DNA of 64,000 bases, taken from Gelidibacter algens (GTDB lineage Bacteria; Bacteroidota; Bacteroidia; Flavobacteriales; Flavobacteriaceae). The stretch is taken from positions 1 to 64,000 of the forward strand of contig NZ_LZRN01000020.1 in NCBI RefSeq assembly GCF_001678675.1, read 5' to 3'. Both the position numbers and the translations under genes were made by a program. The notes under the pieces were generated by a model, which saw only the letters and a program-made list of their open reading frames with translations, had not been told where the DNA came from and searched no databases. This document shows, in pieces, positions 63,550-64,000 of this stretch (its first letter is position 1; each line of letters begins with the position of its first letter).

Positions 63550-64000
63550 ATGAAACGTATTGTGATTTTTGCGTCTGGGAGCGGTACTAATGCCGAAAAT
63601 TTAATTAAGTTTTTTCAAGACAGAGAAACGGGTTCTGTAATTCAGGTGTTGACTAATAATCCTCATGCCAAAGTTTTGGACCGCTGCAAAAACCTTATGG
63701 TAAGCGCACTCTCTTTTAACAGAATAGCCTTTTCACAAAGCAACGATGTGCTTAATATCTTAAAAGCGTCAAAACCTGATGTGATTGTTTTGGCAGGGTT
63801 TTTATGGAAGTTTCCAGACTTTATACTTCATGAATTTCCAAACAAGGTTATTAATATTCATCCGGCGTTGCTCCCTAAGTTTGGAGGCAAAGGGATGTAC
63901 GGAAATTTTGTACATGATGCCGTAGTAGCAAATAAAGAGACTGAAACTGGGATTACGATTCACTATGTGAACGAACATTATGACGAAGGCGCCATTATTT
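63550..64000 (+). CDS. purN: Phosphoribosylglycinamide formyltransferase, 5' part
   Basis: The gene starts at the ATG at 63550 and runs off the window after 150 codons. It encodes IVIFASGSGTNAENLI at the N terminus, NIHPALLPKFGGKGMYG with the catalytic Asn/His region, and GITIHYVNEHYDEG including the family Asp. This is the folate-dependent GAR transformylase of purine synthesis. The last about 40 residues lie outside. Confidence 0.95.
   Translation, partial: MKRIVIFASGSGTNAENLIKFFQDRETGSVIQVLTNNPHAKVLDRCKNLMVSALSFNRIAFSQSNDVLNILKASKPDVIVLAGFLWKFPDFILHEFPNKVINIHPALLPKFGGKGMYGNFVHDAVVANKETETGITIHYVNEHYDEGAII

Noticed and set aside
1-64000. tRNA, rRNA, CRISPR array or intact transposon
   Set aside because: Read for clover-leaf arms, regular spaced repeats and transposase motifs; none was found.

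Overview
The window is a chromosomal segment of a low-G+C member of the Flavobacteriaceae (phylum Bacteroidota). The signs are gene content (DUF3078, DUF2480, DUF5689 and IPExxxVDY-family proteins, a TonB-dependent receptor with a carboxypeptidase-regulatory N-domain, a Bacteroidota-type suf operon), the lack of Shine-Dalgarno sequences, and TAnnTTTG-type -7 promoter boxes in front of many genes. It is mostly housekeeping DNA: about 55 protein genes, no rRNA, tRNA, CRISPR array or intact transposon.

Layout. 1-9904 (- strand): an isoaspartyl-peptidase lipoprotein, a bacterial alpha-2-macroglobulin and its partner PBP1C, then a small membrane protein; the pbpC/A2M gap is packed with perfect hairpins. 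10023-11576: an ALDH7-type dehydrogenase. 11643-19258: two endonuclease/exonuclease/phosphatase (EEP) proteins flank a yefM-yoeB toxin-antitoxin pair, a TonB receptor, a DUF5689 lipoprotein and a small membrane protein; this looks like a surface uptake/processing locus. 19332-31322: hflX, then a minus-strand run sufA-sufB-sufC-sufD-sufS-(META lipoprotein)-sufE-sufT, followed by an ABC exporter, DUF2480 and DUF3078 genes. 31485-38787: thiL, two tandem small zinc-ribbon-like proteins, an alpha/beta hydrolase, brnQ, an uncharacterised protein divergent from lysC, and an aminopeptidase P gene with an apparent 5' frameshift. 38923-48195: a BNR-repeat secreted protein, sdhCAB, an M28 peptidase and a membrane-anchored MutS-like ATPase. 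48293-53900: rpmA, an extended rplU, a degenerate stretch, a DUF4199-like protein and an active/inactive M16 peptidase pair. 53954-58739: an EamA permease, a heavy-metal-domain lipoprotein interrupted by a stop codon, a YciI-like lipoprotein, a CYTH protein, an NAD(P)-binding protein, dinB and a small lipoprotein with a 5' frameshift. 58955-64000: pyk, an IPExxxVDY protein, rnc, fabF, acpP and the start of purN, which runs off the window.

The most unusual items are: (a) a YefM-type operator (two TGTAC hexamers 12 bp apart) laid exactly over a Bacteroidota -7 box; (b) four -7 boxes sitting inside short perfect inverted repeats, the best being an 8-bp-arm palindrome at sdhC; (c) three genes whose -7-like box ends exactly 4 nt before the ATG, suggesting leaderless mRNAs; (d) three genes with small disabling or regulatory lesions (pepP, the heavy-metal lipoprotein, the lipoprotein upstream of pyk); and (e) the EEP-TonB-DUF5689 locus as a candidate nucleic-acid or phosphoester scavenging system. 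No database or folding program was available; family names come from recognised motifs.
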